38,701 nucleotides of DNA from JANNMJ01 sp031397815 (lineage in GTDB: Bacteria; Bacteroidota; Bacteroidia; Cytophagales; Hymenobacteraceae): contig JANNMJ010000245.1 in the NCBI GenBank assembly GCA_031397815.1, positions 1 through 38,701 of the forward strand. The letters are read 5' to 3'. The notes below the pieces were generated by a model. The model had not been told where the DNA came from. It searched no databases and saw nothing but the letters and a program-made list of their open reading frames with translations. A program made the position numbers and the translations under genes. How positions within the stretch are numbered: position 1 is the stretch's first letter; the number at the start of each line of letters is the position of its first letter. Below are positions 15,161 through 22,433 of this stretch, in pieces.

Positions 15161-16939
15161 TCAGACGAGCATCCGCATCGGCTCTTCGAGGAGCGATTTG
15201 AGGGTTTGGAGGAACGCCGCGCCCGTCGCGCCATCCACCACGCGGTGGTCGCAGGAGAGCGTAACCTTCATGACGTGGCCCACGGCAAGCTGCCCGTCGC
15301 GCACGACGGCCGTTTGCTTAATGCCGCCCACCGCGAGGATGCACGCATCCGGTGGGTTGATGATGGCGGTGACCTCGTCGCTGCCGAACATCCCGAGGTT
15401 CGAGATGGTGAACGTGTTCCCTTCCCACTCTTGCGGCTGGAGCTTCTTGGTCTTCGCCTTATCGGCGAGGACTTTGACTTCCTGCGCAATCTGCGAGAGG
15501 CCTTTCTGATCGGCGTTGCGCACGACGGGCACCAACAGCCCATCTTCCACCGCCACGGCCACCCCAATGTTGATGACTTTGTTGACGCGAATCCGGTCGC
15601 CGAGCCACGACGAGTTGATCGCCGGATGCTGGCGCAGGGCCACGGCGCACGCTTTCAGCACCAGATCATTGAACGAGAGCTTCACCGGCGACAGCTCATT
15701 GAGCTTCGTGCGGGCGGCCATCGCCTGATCCATCCCGATTTCCATCGTCAGATAGAAATGCGGCGCCGTGAACATGCTTTCCGCCAAGCGCTTGGCAATC
15801 ACCTTGCGCATCTGGCTGACGGGCGTTTCGGTGAAATCGCCAGCAGCGGCAGGGGCGGGAGCCGTTTGAGCCGCCGGAGCGGCTTGCGGCGCAGCAGAGG
15901 CTTGCGCCGAAGGAGCTGCCGGAGCAGCAGCAGTCTGCGGCTGGAAGCCTTCGATATCGCGCGAGACGATGCGGCCGTTTTCGCCGCTGCCTTTCACTTG
16001 CTTGAGGTCGATGCCTTTGTCTTCGGCCATCTTCCGCGCCAGCGGCGAGACGAATAATCGGCCACCATCGGCAGGAGCGGCGGGTGCCGTTTCAGCGGCG
16101 GGCGCTGCGGCAGGTGCTGCGCCACCGCTCGGTTGCCCGGTGGCTTGCGCGGCACCTTGCAATTGTGCGTCGGTTTTGGATTCTTCCTCGCGGGAACCGG
16201 CTGCTGGAGCAGCAGCACTGCCGCCGTCACCACCTGCCGAACCACCACCGAGCAGCGCGTCGATATCGGCGCCTTCTTCCCCAATGATCGCCAACACACC
16301 ATCAACCGCCACAGCTTCGCCGTTTTTCGGACCGATGTACAGGAGCGTGCCGTCGTCGTAGCTCTCCAGCTCCATCGTCGCCTTATCGGTCTCGACTTCC
16401 GCCAGCACATCGCCCGACTTCACTTTATCACCGACCTTCTTTTGCCACGCCGCGATGGTGCCTTCGGTCATCGTGTCGCTCATTTTCGGCATCCGAATCA
16501 CGGTCGCCTTCTTGCCGTTACCGGCCGGAGCGGCGGGCTTAGCAGCGGGGGCAGGTGCCGCCGCCGGAGCAGCAGCAGGAGCTTCCGCCTTGGGAGCTTC
16601 CTCTTTGGGAGCTTCCGCCTTTGGAGCTTCAGCAGCAGCCGGAGCAGCAGCGGGAGCGCTTCCGCCCGACTGGCCGCCGAGGAGCGCCTGAAAGTCTTCG
16701 CCGGGCTTGCCGATGACGGCCAGAACGCCGTCTACTGCGACCGCCTCGCCGTTTTTCGGCCCGATGTAAAGGAGCGTGCCATCGGTGTAATTCTCCAGCT
16801 CCATCGTCGCCTTATCGGTCTCGACTTCGGCCAGTACGTCGCCCGATTTCACCGTATCGCCCACCTTTTTCAGCCAGGTAGCGATGGTGCCTTCGGTCAT
16901 CGTATCACTCATTTTCGGCATTCGGATGATCTCAGCCAT
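15161..16939 (-). CDS. pdhC: Pyruvate dehydrogenase complex E2 (dihydrolipoamide acetyltransferase)
   Basis: This 592-residue E2 transfers the acetyl group from lipoyl-lysine to CoA in the pyruvate dehydrogenase complex. It has two lipoyl domains (about 1-85 and 145-230), each with the lipoylated Lys in VETDKATMELE. Both are followed by Ala/Pro-rich flexible linkers. Next comes a peripheral-subunit-binding domain (RLFVSPLARKMAEDKGID), another linker, and the catalytic domain ending with the active-site block CDHRVVDGATGAAFL. The two lipoyl domains differ at only about a dozen of 85 positions, so they are a recent duplication. E1 genes are not adjacent. The start is ATG 16939, with a -7 box at 17014-17021 and a terminator at 15098. 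Confidence 0.94.
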   Translation of the reverse strand: MAEIIRMPKMSDTMTEGTIATWLKKVGDTVKSGDVLAEVETDKATMELENYTDGTLLYIGPKNGEAVAVDGVLAVIGKPGEDFQALLGGQSGGSAPAAAPAAAEAPKAEAPKEEAPKAEAPAAAPAAAPAPAAKPAAPAGNGKKATVIRMPKMSDTMTEGTIAAWQKKVGDKVKSGDVLAEVETDKATMELESYDDGTLLYIGPKNGEAVAVDGVLAIIGEEGADIDALLGGGSAGGDGGSAAAPAAGSREEESKTDAQLQGAAQATGQPSGGAAPAAAPAAETAPAAPADGGRLFVSPLARKMAEDKGIDLKQVKGSGENGRIVSRDIEGFQPQTAAAPAAPSAQASAAPQAAPAAQTAPAPAAAGDFTETPVSQMRKVIAKRLAESMFTAPHFYLTMEIGMDQAMAARTKLNELSPVKLSFNDLVLKACAVALRQHPAINSSWLGDRIRVNKVINIGVAVAVEDGLLVPVVRNADQKGLSQIAQEVKVLADKAKTKKLQPQEWEGNTFTISNLGMFGSDEVTAIINPPDACILAVGGIKQTAVVRDGQLAVGHVMKVTLSCDHRVVDGATGAAFLQTLKSLLEEPMRMLV

Positions 16940-17013
16940 CGGAAGTCAGCAGGGGAAGTTCAGTATGTTCGAAAAATCAGCAGTCTGGGGAGCCGCACGC
17001 GGCCCCGAACCGC

Positions 17014-17021
17014 CAAAAGTA
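17014..17021 (-). promoter_or_regulatory. -7 promoter element of pdhC (TACTTTTG)
   Basis: Read on the minus strand this is an exact TAnnTTTG, with TGG rather than TTG at about the -33 position. Transcription would start about 68 bases before the E2 start codon. Confidence 0.45.
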
Positions 17022-17077
17022 GCTCGGAATGCCCGAAGACGCCACCAGTTGTTAGCCAGTTGGTATCTTCGGCCCCT

Positions 17078-18463
17078 ATGCATTCTTACTTACGCACCTG
17101 TCTACTGCTTTCGTTGCTCGGTTTGCCGCTTGCAGGCATCAGCCAATCCATTCCACGCGTCGCCGGGCCGGGCGATGCCAATTGGGATACCCGGTTTGGG
17201 GCGCTGCCACCTAGTGGGCAGGGACTTCCAGCCTCAGTAAGCTCCATACTAATTCACCCTTCCGGAGACCTGATCGTCTTCGGGAATTTCGAGGATGCTG
17301 GGGGCAATCCGAATGCTGATCGGGTAGCCCGGTGGGATGGCACTACGTGGCATTCACTCGGTACGGGTTTGGAAGCATTCAGTTCAGTGGCAGTGTGGGC
17401 AACTAATGGGAACATCATCGCAGGGATGAATGCAAATTTCTTATACCCTGATTGCATCCGGCAGTGGAATGGTACATCTTGGCAGACGATGGGGACGGGG
17501 CTAGGCCATACCGTGCTTTCATTAGCTGTAGCGCCAAACGGGGACATCATTGCAGGCAGTAATGGCGGATTTCATACCTTAAACAATGCTTCACTTGCAC
17601 GTTGGAATGGCACAGCCTGGACAGCCATTAATCCAAGCATAACACAAAATCGGATTGTTTCAGGAATAGTAGTATCCCCTAACGGTGACATGTTCGTAGG
17701 AGGTGATTTTCGAAATTCACCGATAGGCCCACCATTTAACGGTATTGGACGATGGGATGGTAATACTTGGCATCCACTGGGTACTGGAATAATAGGACTG
17801 GTTTGGGATATGATGATTTTGCCGAATGGTGATCTACTGGTTGGGGGCGACTTCAACGATGCTGGTGGCAATCTTGATGCTGATGGAATTGCACGATGGG
17901 ATGGCACAAACTGGCACGGGCTAGGCAGTGGCATAGCGGAATCAGTGTATGATATTGACTTAGCCGCTAATGGCGATATCCTTGTCGGAGGTAATTTTTG
18001 GACCGCCGGGGGTGTGGTGAATGCTCGCTGTGTTGCTCGATGGGATGGCACAAACTGGCACCCTTTCGGAACTGGGCTAAATAATACAGCTACTTCCATA
18101 GCTGCTCAAGCAAATGGCAATATTGCAGTCGGGGGCGCTTTCACAACCACTGGAGATACCAGCGTACCCATACGAAATTTCGGCATCTACCAAGCTCATC
18201 TCACAGGAACATCCCCAGAGCTTACCTCACCCACTACCACCGCGTGGCCGAACCCGGCGCACACCACGCTTCACGTCCAAACCCCGGCTTCCACTACCCT
18301 GCCTGAGGCGGTTTCGCTCCGCGATGCTACCGGGCGGGTTGTGCGGCGGCAGCCGGTATCGGCCGATGCCACCGAGCTGACGCTTGATGTGGCCGACCTA
18401 CCGCGCGGGCTTTACTGGCTGCAAACCGGCGTGGGTGCCGGGCGGCGAATTGTGTTGGAGTAA
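17078..18463 (+). CDS. Secreted seven-repeat beta-propeller protein with T9SS sorting domain
   Basis: The 461-residue product has a signal peptide (MHSYLRTCLLLSLLGLPLAG, cleaved near GISQ). Residues 45-365 hold seven repeats of about 43 residues built on P-N-G-D-x-x-V-G-G-x-F ... A-R-W-D-G-T-x-W-H-x-L-G-T-G, as expected for a seven-bladed propeller. The end (TTAWPNPAHTTLHVQ ... LPRGLYWLQTGVGAGRRIVLE) is a type A sorting domain. The propeller-coding part, about 17400-18200, is visibly AT-richer than the ends of the gene and the neighbours. The frame is open far upstream into pdhC antisense, but only ATG 17078 precedes a signal peptide. It probably acts outside the cell in binding or adhesion. 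Confidence 0.85.
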   Translation: MHSYLRTCLLLSLLGLPLAGISQSIPRVAGPGDANWDTRFGALPPSGQGLPASVSSILIHPSGDLIVFGNFEDAGGNPNADRVARWDGTTWHSLGTGLEAFSSVAVWATNGNIIAGMNANFLYPDCIRQWNGTSWQTMGTGLGHTVLSLAVAPNGDIIAGSNGGFHTLNNASLARWNGTAWTAINPSITQNRIVSGIVVSPNGDMFVGGDFRNSPIGPPFNGIGRWDGNTWHPLGTGIIGLVWDMMILPNGDLLVGGDFNDAGGNLDADGIARWDGTNWHGLGSGIAESVYDIDLAANGDILVGGNFWTAGGVVNARCVARWDGTNWHPFGTGLNNTATSIAAQANGNIAVGGAFTTTGDTSVPIRNFGIYQAHLTGTSPELTSPTTTAWPNPAHTTLHVQTPASTTLPEAVSLRDATGRVVRRQPVSADATELTLDVADLPRGLYWLQTGVGAGRRIVLE

Positions 18464-18495
18464 GGGTTCGGTTCGAACGAATCAAGGGGCCGAGC

Positions 18496-19164
18496 CTACT
18501 GCCGCCGTAGCTGCCCGTCGACCAACGCGTAGGCGCCGGGAGCATCAACCCGCACGGCGGTGCGCGGCTGCGCGGTGGCCCCCGCCGGACAGGTTTTCTC
18601 ACCGATGATGAGCTGACCGCCTCGGATGCTCACTAGGGCGGCGCAGCCGATAGGCGGTTTCCCAGCCACCGTGGACCCGGCCGGACCAGCTGCCGCCGCC
18701 CACCGCTCATTGGCGAGGCATACGCGCCGGGCCACATCCCAGACCTGCACGAACTTGTAGGCGGCCTCGCCGTCGCCTTCCTGCATCGCTTCTTCCCAGC
18801 GCACCACGAGGCACGGGCGGCTTTTATCACCGAGAGAAATGACTTCCATCGTGGCTTTCGGCTCCTTGGTGAAGATCTTCGAGATCTGGCCCGAATCATC
18901 GAGCAGGCCGAAGACGATGATGTGCCCGTTTTGCCGCACGATCAGCTCGGGGAAGTACGAGAGCACCTGAATCTTCTGCCCATCAGCCTCGACGGTAGCG
19001 ACCGGCTGGGGGTGCGCCCGGTCGGGGACTTGCAGCGTATCGACGTAATCGGCCGGAATGACGCGGATGGCGTCGGAAGTGGTGGGCGGCGGCGGAGTAG
19101 CCGTCGCCGCCTGAGTCAGCGCGTAGGCGAGGGGGGCGGCAAGCAAGAGTCGCGGAAGGCGCAT
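18496..19164 (-). CDS. Secreted protein of unknown function
   Basis: The 222-residue product starts MRLPRLLLAAPLAYALTQAA, a signal peptide likely cut near TATP. The mature part is mixed alpha/beta with four cysteines (in SRPCLVV, RRVCLAN, IGCAALV and KTCPAG), suggesting disulfides in the periplasm or outside. No family is recognised. It converges with the propeller gene (33-base gap) and lies 71 bases downstream of the histidine phosphatase on the same strand. Codon use and GC content match the chromosome. Confidence 0.7.
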   Translation of the reverse strand: MRLPRLLLAAPLAYALTQAATATPPPPTTSDAIRVIPADYVDTLQVPDRAHPQPVATVEADGQKIQVLSYFPELIVRQNGHIIVFGLLDDSGQISKIFTKEPKATMEVISLGDKSRPCLVVRWEEAMQEGDGEAAYKFVQVWDVARRVCLANERWAAAAGPAGSTVAGKPPIGCAALVSIRGGQLIIGEKTCPAGATAQPRTAVRVDAPGAYALVDGQLRRQ

Positions 19165-19235
19165 AAAGGGCGAGGCTTATGCCCTTGATGCCACGGCTAC
19201 CGAAAAGTAAGCTGCTGCCGCCCGGAAGTAATTTA

Positions 19236-19880
19236 TCAGGCTCCTACTATTTCAACCCGCTCCGTCAGGGTCACCAGATGCGCCTGATCGGCGAAGCGCC
19301 GAATCTGGCAGAGGGTGCCGGTATGCCGCAGCTCGTAGAGGCAGAGGTTTTCGTGGGGGAACGCGTCCATCTCGGCCAACGGGTAGCGCAGGAGCTGCGT
19401 GAGCAGGATGCGCAAAGCGCGACCGTGCATACAGATCAGGTACGTGCCGGGCGGAGTGGCATCAGAGAGCAGCTCATCCAAAAACGGCCGCTGCCGAGCC
19501 ACTACTTCCACCGGACTCTCGCCGCCTTCGAGGCGGGCGTGGATATCGCCCGCCGCCCACCGCCCGACCATCTGATGATAATAGATATTCTCATCGGGGG
19601 TAATGGCGCGGCCTTCGTACACGCCCCACGAAATCTCGTTGATACCGGGCACCACGGTATGCGGCAGCCCCAAATCCAGAAACGGCCGCACCGACTCAAT
19701 CGCCCTGCCCAGCGCCGAGGTATAGACGCGCGCAAACGGCACGTCCTTATACGCCGCAAAAAAGGCCGCAGCCTGCGCCCGCCCGGTATCATTAAGCGGC
19801 GCATCAATCCCCGACCCCTGCACAATGCGCCGAAGATTCAGGTCAGTCTGACCGTGACGAATAAAATAGAGCGTTTTCAG
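19236..19880 (-). CDS. Histidine phosphatase (phosphoglycerate mutase-like), apparently CTG-initiated
   Basis: The catalytic R-H-G motif is in LKTLYFIRHGQTDLN at the very N-terminus. It is followed by LNDTGRAQA, VYTSALGRAIES, the acid in ISWGVYEGR, and the second histidine in ICMHGRALRILL: the complete branch-1 histidine phosphatase set. ATG-type starts that others might pick (GTG 19823) would remove the catalytic His. Upstream, the frame has an in-frame TGA and no ATG, GTG or TTG. The CTG at 19880, just before K-T-L-Y-F-I-R-H-G, is therefore the best start (214 residues). A near-perfect -7 box 35 bases upstream agrees. The substrate (a sugar phosphate, or the alpha-ribazole-phosphate type) cannot be told. 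Confidence 0.85.
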   Translation of the reverse strand: MKTLYFIRHGQTDLNLRRIVQGSGIDAPLNDTGRAQAAAFFAAYKDVPFARVYTSALGRAIESVRPFLDLGLPHTVVPGINEISWGVYEGRAITPDENIYYHQMVGRWAAGDIHARLEGGESPVEVVARQRPFLDELLSDATPPGTYLICMHGRALRILLTQLLRYPLAEMDAFPHENLCLYELRHTGTLCQIRRFADQAHLVTLTERVEIVGA

Positions 19881-19914
19881 ACGAAGTAGGCGGGGCTTTG
19901 AGCCGCCAGCGGTG

Positions 19915-19922
19915 CAAAGGTC
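19915..19922 (-). promoter_or_regulatory. -7 promoter element (GACCTTTG) of the histidine phosphatase
   Basis: Seven of eight bases fit TAnnTTTG on the minus strand. It would start transcription near 19908, about 28 bases before the proposed CTG start. Confidence 0.35.
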
Positions 19923-19966
19923 GGGCGGAGGGCTTCAACCTGTGCTCATCTTACAAGCAAGCCGCC

Positions 19967-20009
19967 CACATCTTTCACATCTCCACATCTTTCACATCCC
20001 CACATCTCC
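19967..20009. repeat. 17-bp tandem repeat, 2.5 copies
   Basis: CACATCTTTCACATCTC (19967-19983) is followed by the same unit with one change (19984-20000) and half a third copy. It lies in the divergent gap between the phosphatase and the thioesterase. It is pyrimidine-rich on this strand and non-coding. Confidence 0.7.
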
Positions 20010-20041
20010 CCCAATCCTCTCCATCCGCTAAATCTGCGATC

Positions 20042-20049
20042 TACTTTTG
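20042..20049 (+). promoter_or_regulatory. -7 promoter element (TACTTTTG) immediately before the thioesterase start
   Basis: This exact TAnnTTTG match ends only 6 bases before ATG 20056. If used, transcription would begin at or near the start codon, giving a leaderless or nearly leaderless mRNA. No TTG is seen at -33. Confidence 0.4.
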
Positions 20050-20055
20050 CCCCCC

Positions 20056-20493
20056 ATGACCCCCCAACAGCTCACCGCCCGTATGTGCGGCCCCGACACC
20101 CTCGGCGGCCACCTCCAAATCGAAATCACCGAAACCGGCACCCGCACCCTGACGGCGCGGATGCCCGTCGGGCCGCCCGTGCACCAGCCGATGGGGTTGC
20201 TGCACGGCGGGGCGTCGGTGGCGTTGGCGGAAACGGCGGGGTCGTTGGCGGGGTGGCTCGCCCTGCCCGACCCCGCCAAGCAGGCGTGTGTCGGACTCGA
20301 AATCAATGCTAACCACCTTCGGTCGGTGCGTGAAGGGTTCGTGGTGGCGCGGGCGACGGCGGTGCATATCGGGCGGCGCACGCAAGTCTGGGAAATCCGG
20401 ATTTCTGAGGAAGCTACTGATGCTCTCGTATGCATCTCCCGCTTGACCTTGGCGGTCATCGATTTAGACCCGCTTACGGGACGGCCCGCTTGA
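20056..20493 (+). CDS. menI: Hotdog-fold thioesterase, probably 1,4-dihydroxy-2-naphthoyl-CoA hydrolase
   Basis: The 145-residue product is a PaaI/MenI-type hotdog thioesterase. It has the LLHGGASVALAETAGSLAG signature, with His50-Gly-Gly and the catalytic Glu59 on the central helix, and the later strand GLEINANHLRSVREG. In menaquinone synthesis MenI releases DHNA from DHNA-CoA. The next gene in the same direction encodes isochorismate synthase, the first enzyme of that pathway, which supports this role over a general acyl-CoA thioesterase. The start is ATG 20056; a TTG 9 bases earlier is less likely. Confidence 0.8.
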   Translation: MTPQQLTARMCGPDTLGGHLQIEITETGTRTLTARMPVGPPVHQPMGLLHGGASVALAETAGSLAGWLALPDPAKQACVGLEINANHLRSVREGFVVARATAVHIGRRTQVWEIRISEEATDALVCISRLTLAVIDLDPLTGRPA

Positions 20494-20593
20494 TTTTTCT
20501 GGGTCGATTTTGACCTGAATTCAAATTGATTTTCAGGGTTGATTTTGGATTGATTTTGACTCGATTTTAGATTGATTTCGACCCGATTTCGCC
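20494..20593 (+). repeat. Degenerate 11-bp tandem repeat with phased T-tracts
   Basis: Five clear 11-bp units based on TTGATTTTGAC run from 20539 to 20593 (TTGATTTTGGA, TTGATTTTGAC, TCGATTTTAGA, TTGATTTCGAC, CCGATTTCGCC). Looser copies reach back to the thioesterase stop. The period is one helical turn, so the T-tracts lie on one face of the DNA. It fills the gap between the two menaquinone genes. Confidence 0.75.
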
Positions 20594-20635
20594 CCCCGAA
20601 AAACCCTCCCTCCACCCCACTTCCTAACGTTGCCG

Positions 20636-21829
20636 GTGCCCGCTTCTCCCCTTCCCCTCCTCCCCGACCTTCTGACGGAAATGTGGCACGCGGCGCGCTT
20701 CCGACGCCACCCGATTGCCATTTGGCGCCGTCCGCTCGCCACGCACTTTGAAGCCACCGTCAGCCTGAGCAGCTACGGTCTGACGGGGTTCGCGCCGAAT
20801 CTGGAAAGCGGTCCGGCGGGCTTCGCATTCAGCCCGTTTCAGGATTCCGACCGCGCCAACACTTTCCTCCTCCCCGCCGACGTCTACTTCGACGGCACCG
20901 ACGCCCACCCCGCCACTCCCCTCGCCTCCGAGTGGCTTACGACGCGCCACGACCGCCCCGCCGCCTTCACGCCGCCCGCGCCCTACCAGCGCGCCGCCGC
21001 CCCCGCCACCCTCGCCGATGAAGCCACGTACCGGGCGGCCGTCGCGGCGGGCGTGGAGTTGATTCGGACGGGGAAAGTGCGGAAAGTGGTGCCATCACGC
21101 GCCACCACCCGGCCGTTGCCGCCTGACTTCGAGCCGCTTGCGGCGTTCGTGAAGCTGTGCGCGGCGCATCCGCGGGCGTTCGTGTCGCTGGTGTGGCACC
21201 CGGCGTATGACCAATTGTGGATTGGCGCATCGCCGGAGCTGTTAGCGCAGGTGGAGGGCGGCCACACGTTCCGAACAGTAGCCTTAGCCGGTACGCAGCC
21301 CGCCACGCCCGGCCACCCGCCCGAAGACGCCCGTTGGAGCCAAAAAGAGCTGGAAGAGCAGTCGAACGTGACGCGCTACGTCATCGAGTGCTTCAAGCGG
21401 CTGCGGCTGCGCGAATACCACGAAACCGGCCCCCGCACGGTGCAAGCGGGCCATTTATGGCATCTGCGGACCGATTTTGAAGTCGATCTCCGCACCGTTC
21501 CCTTCCCCACCCTCGGCACCGATATGCTGCGCCTGCTGCACCCCACTTCGGCCGTAGCCGGGATGCCCCGCGAAGCCGCCCTAACCTGGATTACCACCCA
21601 CGAGGGCTACGACCGCACGTATTACAGCGGCTTCCTCGGCCCCGTCAATTTGCCCACCGAAGGCTCGTCGGCGCTCTACGTCAACCTGCGCTGCATGCAG
21701 GTACTGGAAAGTGAGCAAACGGCCGTCCTGTACGCCGGAGCCGGCCTAACCGCCGATTCCGACCCTGCCCGCGAGTGGGCCGAAACCGAGCAAAAGCTGC
21801 GGGTAGTGGCGGATGTGGTTCTTAACTAA
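20636..21829 (+). CDS. menF: Isochorismate synthase (chorismate-binding enzyme)
   Basis: The 397-residue protein has the chorismate-binding fold with its landmarks in order: GKVRKVVPSRATTRPLP, QLWIGASPELLAQVEGG, VALAGTQ, WSQKELEEQSNVTRYV, LHPTSAVAGMPREAAL, YDRTYYSGFLGPVN, LYVNLRCMQV and YAGAGLTADSDPAREWAETEQKL. Isochorismate synthases convert chorismate to isochorismate. The neighbouring MenI-like thioesterase points to menaquinone rather than siderophore synthesis. The start is uncertain, with GTG 20636 or TTG 20630. An 11-bp phased repeat lies just upstream. Confidence 0.88.
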   Translation: MPASPLPLLPDLLTEMWHAARFRRHPIAIWRRPLATHFEATVSLSSYGLTGFAPNLESGPAGFAFSPFQDSDRANTFLLPADVYFDGTDAHPATPLASEWLTTRHDRPAAFTPPAPYQRAAAPATLADEATYRAAVAAGVELIRTGKVRKVVPSRATTRPLPPDFEPLAAFVKLCAAHPRAFVSLVWHPAYDQLWIGASPELLAQVEGGHTFRTVALAGTQPATPGHPPEDARWSQKELEEQSNVTRYVIECFKRLRLREYHETGPRTVQAGHLWHLRTDFEVDLRTVPFPTLGTDMLRLLHPTSAVAGMPREAALTWITTHEGYDRTYYSGFLGPVNLPTEGSSALYVNLRCMQVLESEQTAVLYAGAGLTADSDPAREWAETEQKLRVVADVVLN

Positions 21830-22112
21830 GAAGTAAGAATTGTAGGGAATCGGTACAAATCGTGGGGTTTGAGGGAATCGAAGCGGTAAAAATCGTGGGA
21901 ATCGCGCGGGGCTCCGGCCCCGTGCGGGCTATTCGCGGGACTCTGGCCCGCACACGCGGAGGGTGAATTCCTAACGGGCGTGAACAGAAGTGGTCGCCAT
22001 AGAGCGAATCAACACCGTCTCTGGGACAGAGCCGGCTACGGGTCACTCTACCTAAGTTGATGCTGGGCAGGCACCAGAAGACCGTTCTCCGCCTTCAGAA
22101 GCCGCGAACTTC
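21830..22112. other. Intergenic region with GC-rich palindromes
   Basis: No gene is supported here. Near the left end AATCGTGGG occurs twice (about 21856 and 21891). These are followed by palindromic pieces GCGCGGGGCTCCGGCCCCGTGCG and GCGGG...CCCGC (about 21905-21955), similar in style to the palindromes at 1461-1647. They may belong to the same class of intergenic repeats. Confidence 0.45.
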
Positions 22113-22290
22113 TTGGAAAAAGATATTCTAGTCTTGGAAAAAGATGTTCTAGAAGCGGCAAAAGATGTTCTGAACCCGGCGAACGAACTTCTGAAAGGTG
22201 CAGCGGGTGTTTTCGAAACGACGGATGTGCTGCTAGAATCGGCGGATGCTGTACTGGAACCGGCGGAGCGGTTACGGATGGCGGCAACGG
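22113..22290. repeat. Imperfect 21-bp (seven-codon) tandem repeat
   Basis: About seven to eight units on the pattern GATGTTCTnGAAnCGGCnAAn follow each other, with one unit shortened by a codon. On the plus strand they translate as heptads (DVLEAAK, DVLNPAN, ELLKGAA, DVLLESA, DAVLEPA, ERLRMAA), and the plus-strand frame is open for 64 codons from a TTG. The minus strand is open too, with a repeat of the form R-T-S-F. Neither frame has an ATG or a clear ribosome site, so the stretch is annotated as a repeat and not as a gene. Confidence 0.6.
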
Positions 22291-22334
22291 AAGTGGGGGA
22301 TAGGTAGGCGGTTTGCGTACGCACGGCCACGCGA

Positions 22335-22373
22335 AAGCCCGAGGTAGATTTCAAAGAAATCTACCTCGGGCTT
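22335..22373 (-). terminator. Perfect 18-bp hairpin downstream of mutS2
   Basis: AAGCCCGAGGTAGATTTC (22335-22352) and its exact complement (22356-22373) enclose AAA. It lies 61 bases past the mutS2 stop on the minus strand. The terminator role is inferred from position, since the trailing T-run is short. Confidence 0.7.
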
Positions 22374-22433
22374 CTGTGATAAAACCCCTTCGGGGTACCT
22401 TTTGGTGGGCAATAAACAAGCCCGATTAGCGCC

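Noticed and set aside
16133..17077. Upstream extension of the propeller gene through pdhC antisense
   Set aside because: The extension lies entirely opposite the E2 coding sequence and its divergent promoter; a proper signal peptide begins at ATG 17078.
19967..20593. Possible CRISPR-like arrays (17-bp and 11-bp repeats)
   Set aside because: The units are directly tandem with no spacers, and no cas genes are present.
20028..20615. Minus-strand frame of 195 codons rich in Asn, Gln and Ser
   Set aside because: Part of it is the 11-bp repeat read in reverse and the rest is antisense to the thioesterase gene.
22052..22354. Minus-strand Ser/Arg-rich frame of 100 codons
   Set aside because: It has only a TTG start inside a hairpin and its content is the 21-bp repeat read backwards; there is no evidence for translation.
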